This document shows, one piece after another, positions 6,751-8,379 of a DNA stretch of 8,379 nucleotides. This DNA is from Hyphomicrobiales bacterium (lineage in GTDB: Bacteria > Pseudomonadota > Alphaproteobacteria > Rhizobiales > CAYWUX01). Below the pieces are notes generated by a model. It saw only the letters and a program-made list of their open reading frames with translations. It searched no databases and had not been told where the DNA came from. Positions within the stretch are counted from its first letter, which is position 1. Each line of letters opens with the position of its first letter. The stretch spans positions 1-8,379 of the forward strand of contig JANQOC010000572.1 of NCBI GenBank assembly GCA_028279265.1, in the 5' to 3' direction. The position numbers and the translations under genes were made by a program.

Positions 6751-7119
6751 TTAACGTGGAACATCGACCTCGAACTGCAGTCCTTTGTCGCCGTGAACGC
6801 TGTCAAAGGCCCTGATCTTGACCCGGGAAACAGCCTCGGGAATGATCACTCCCGACAAAGATCGGGTGAACGGCTGCTCGTTCACATGAGGATGATGAAG
6901 CACCCGCGTCCCCAGGTTCTTGCCGTCGAGGGTTTCCACCTGCCACCGGTTGGCATAGTGCTGCCACCCCTCATCGGCGTGCTTCAAGGTGACATCAAAC
7001 CGGTATTTCTGACCGGATTGGGCAGTAACCTTCACATCCACGATTTCAACTTCACCGGCGCCGACACCGGTCGAAACCAATAGACCCAGAAACAACGCAC
7101 TTACCCGTAAGCTCCGCAT
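6751..7119 (-). CDS. Exported small protein of unknown function, histidine-containing
   Basis: I cannot assign a function. The 122-residue product starts with a signal peptide: basic MRSLR, a hydrophobic core at about 6-18, and likely cleavage after VGA at 19-21, leaving about 101 residues outside the cytoplasm. The mature part shows alternating polar/hydrophobic stretches, suggesting a small beta-sandwich. Distinctive segments are KHADEGWQHYANRW (46-59), RVLHHPHVNEQPFTRSLSG (72-90) and AFDSVHG (104-110). Six histidines (47, 54, 75, 76, 78, 109), three of them in HHPH, could bind metal, but there is no direct evidence. The ATG at 7119 has a strong AGGAG 5 nt upstream. It is transcribed away from a cation diffusion facilitator and towards gyrA, 279 nt away. 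No clear terminator follows. That the gene is real is likely from its signal peptide, ribosome binding site and promoter. Confidence 0.85.
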   Translation of the reverse strand: MRSLRVSALFLGLLVSTGVGAGEVEIVDVKVTAQSGQKYRFDVTLKHADEGWQHYANRWQVETLDGKNLGTRVLHHPHVNEQPFTRSLSGVIIPEAVSRVKIRAFDSVHGDKGLQFEVDVPR

Positions 7120-7141
7120 GGATTCTCCTGTAATCGAGATT

Positions 7142-7155
7142 GCCCCCTGAGGGGC
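7142..7155 (-). repeat. GC-rich hairpin in the leader of the exported-protein gene
   Basis: GCCCC and GGGGC form a perfect 5-bp stem around a 4-nt loop (CTGA on the plus strand), about 23 nt upstream of the ATG at 7119 and just before the ribosome binding site. With the proposed promoter it would be in the transcript. There is no U-tract, so it is not a terminator. A role in translation control or mRNA stability is speculative. Confidence 0.35.
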
Positions 7156-7181
7156 CTGACTGACACGAACACTGAAGCCTC

Positions 7182-7211
7182 ATGATAGCCTGCTGATCCG
7201 GTCATTTACAA
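7182..7211 (-). promoter_or_regulatory. Candidate sigma70-type promoter for the exported-protein gene
   Basis: The minus strand carries TTGTAA (7206-7211), an 18-nt spacer and TATCAT (7182-7187), matching 4 of 6 and 5 of 6 consensus bases. Transcription would start near 7175, giving a leader of about 55 nt that contains the GC-rich hairpin. No comparable promoter was found for the plus-strand transporter in the same 230-nt gap. Confidence 0.4.
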
Positions 7212-7349
7212 GGCAAGTCGGCGGCTTGAAATTTCCACGAAAAATCCCAATCCGATCCTGATTTACCCGGCTCCTGCAAAGAAAACATGTACGCTCCCGC
7301 CAAAGTAGGATAAGAGAGATTTTTGCTTTGAAATATCCCGAGGCACTTT

Positions 7350-8303
7350 ATGGCCGCAAAAGGTTCGAAAAAAGTCATCTACGCCGCCCTGGCGGGCAAT
7401 GGCCTGATTGCCATCACCAAGTTCATAGCCTCATTTATTACCGGCTCTTCGGCAATGCTGTCGGAAGCCATACACTCCGTCGTGGATACGGGGAACCAGG
7501 GCCTGCTCCTTTACGGTATAAAACGCTCGAATCGTCCCCCTGACCGGCAGCATCCCTTTGGTTATGGTATGGAGCTGTATTTCTGGGCCTTCGTGGTAGC
7601 CATTTTGATATTTGCCGTCGGGGCCGGAGTGTCCCTTTATGAGGGAATACAAAAAATAATTCACCCTCACCCCATCACGAGTCCCATAATCAATTACATT
7701 GTGCTCACCCTGGCGATGATCTTCGAAGGTGTCGCCTGGACCATTGCCTACAAGGAGTTCGGCAAAATCCAGGGCAACAAAGGTTTTGTAGAAACCGTCC
7801 GACGGTCCAAGGACCCCACCGTGTTTACGGTATTGTTCGAGGACACCGCCGCCATGCTCGGACTGATTGCCGCCTTTATCGGTATCGCGCTCGCCGATGC
7901 CTACCAGCTTGAGTGGGCTGACGGTGCCGCCTCAATCGTCATTGGAATCATTCTGGCGACGACCGCCATATTGCTCGCCTATGAAACCAAGGGTCTTCTG
8001 ATCGGTGAAGCCGCCGACCCGTCTCTGGCGATCGAGGTCCGCAAACTGATCGCCGAGATAAATAATGTCCGCAACGTGAATGAACTGCGCACCATGCATA
8101 TGGGGCCTAATGATATTCTTCTGGCCGTCAGCCTGGACTATGAGGACGATCTGTCTTCAGGTGAAATTGAACGCTCCATCTTTCAGCTGGAACTCGCCAT
8201 AAAAAAAGAATTCCCGGACGTGAAGCGCTTATTTATCGAAGTCCAGGCGCAAATAGATCATGAGATTATGGAAGCGTCCGAAATCGCAGCGCGCGAACAA
8301 TAG
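7350..8303 (+). CDS. Cation diffusion facilitator, ZnT9 (SLC30A9)-like
   Basis: This is a 317-residue inner-membrane divalent-cation/proton antiporter of the CDF family, probably exporting zinc or a similar metal. Six membrane segments are visible at about 9-31, 35-57, 76-99, 113-133, 158-182 and 190-210, followed by a cytoplasmic domain to about 290. Membrane metal-site residues are His42 and Asp46 in SEAIHSVVDTGNQ and Glu164/Asp165 in FEDTAAMLG; many CDFs instead have HxxxD in the fifth segment. HPFGYG (68-73), GAGVSLYEGI, HPHPI (105-109), the segment SKDPT (153-157) and a late FPDVKRLFIEV match, from memory, the order and wording of ZnT9-type proteins. The ATG has GAGG 6 nt upstream (CGAGGCACTTTATG). 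It is divergent from the exported His-containing protein. Metal specificity cannot be read from the sequence. Confidence 0.93.
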   Translation: MAAKGSKKVIYAALAGNGLIAITKFIASFITGSSAMLSEAIHSVVDTGNQGLLLYGIKRSNRPPDRQHPFGYGMELYFWAFVVAILIFAVGAGVSLYEGIQKIIHPHPITSPIINYIVLTLAMIFEGVAWTIAYKEFGKIQGNKGFVETVRRSKDPTVFTVLFEDTAAMLGLIAAFIGIALADAYQLEWADGAASIVIGIILATTAILLAYETKGLLIGEAADPSLAIEVRKLIAEINNVRNVNELRTMHMGPNDILLAVSLDYEDDLSSGEIERSIFQLELAIKKEFPDVKRLFIEVQAQIDHEIMEASEIAAREQ

Positions 8304-8334
8304 CGCTTTGTCTCAACCATTCTTGTTGTGAGTG

Positions 8335-8379
8335 TCAGAAGTCCGGCTTGCTGATCATGAGCCAGAACAGACCGATCAT
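8335..8379 (-). CDS. Possible C-terminal tail of a convergent gene (partial)
   Basis: On the minus strand the window edge reads in one frame as IGLFWLMISKPDF followed by TGA at 8335-8337. The hydrophobic stretch then charged end would fit the last residues of a membrane protein converging on the transporter, 31 nt away. Fourteen codons are too few to identify a family or to prove coding. A plus-strand ATG at 8356 (MSQNRPI) is an alternative but has no visible ribosome binding site. Confidence 0.3.
   Translation of the reverse strand: MIGLFWLMISKPDF

Noticed and set aside
8304..8334. Imperfect CTCAAC/GTTGTGAG repeat after the transporter as a terminator
   Set aside because: The stem needs a 2-nt bulge, has only six pairs and no T-tract.

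Overview
The window looks like chromosomal housekeeping DNA from an alphaproteobacterium. The evidence is the gene order gyrA - coaD - two cyclophilins - queA - tgt, which I know from that class, together with the alphaproteobacterial character of the proteins: GyrA has an acidic insert and tail, and CoaD has an altered C-terminal ATP motif. Genus cannot be read from the sequence. All complete genes are intact. I see no rRNA, tRNA, CRISPR array, insertion sequence, prophage or integration scar.

Positions 1-6471 hold six genes on the minus strand, in transcription order: gyrA (DNA gyrase subunit A, GTG start), coaD (phosphopantetheine adenylyltransferase), an exported cyclophilin, a cytoplasmic cyclophilin, queA (TTG start) and tgt (cut by the left edge). 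Gaps shrink along the order: about 129, 94, 45, 30 and 3 nt. The last four genes therefore look like one transcript, and queA/tgt are probably translationally coupled. QueA and Tgt act in the same pathway: Tgt puts preQ1 into position 34 of GUN-anticodon tRNAs and QueA converts it to epoxyqueuosine. A sigma70-like promoter for gyrA is proposed about 160 nt upstream of its start, giving a long leader with an inverted repeat and a cluster of GTTC/GAAC half-sites.

Positions 6751-8303 hold a divergent pair. On the minus strand is a 122-residue exported protein of unknown function with several histidines, including an HHPH cluster; it has a good promoter candidate, a strong ribosome binding site and a GC-rich hairpin in its leader. 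On the plus strand is a cation diffusion facilitator that resembles the animal mitochondrial zinc transporter ZnT9 (SLC30A9) more than the common FieF/CzcD types. The right edge may hold the last 14 codons of a convergent minus-strand gene.

I found no convincing previously undescribed system. The points most worth following up are the ZnT9-type transporter, its divergent His-containing exported neighbour, and the gyrA leader.
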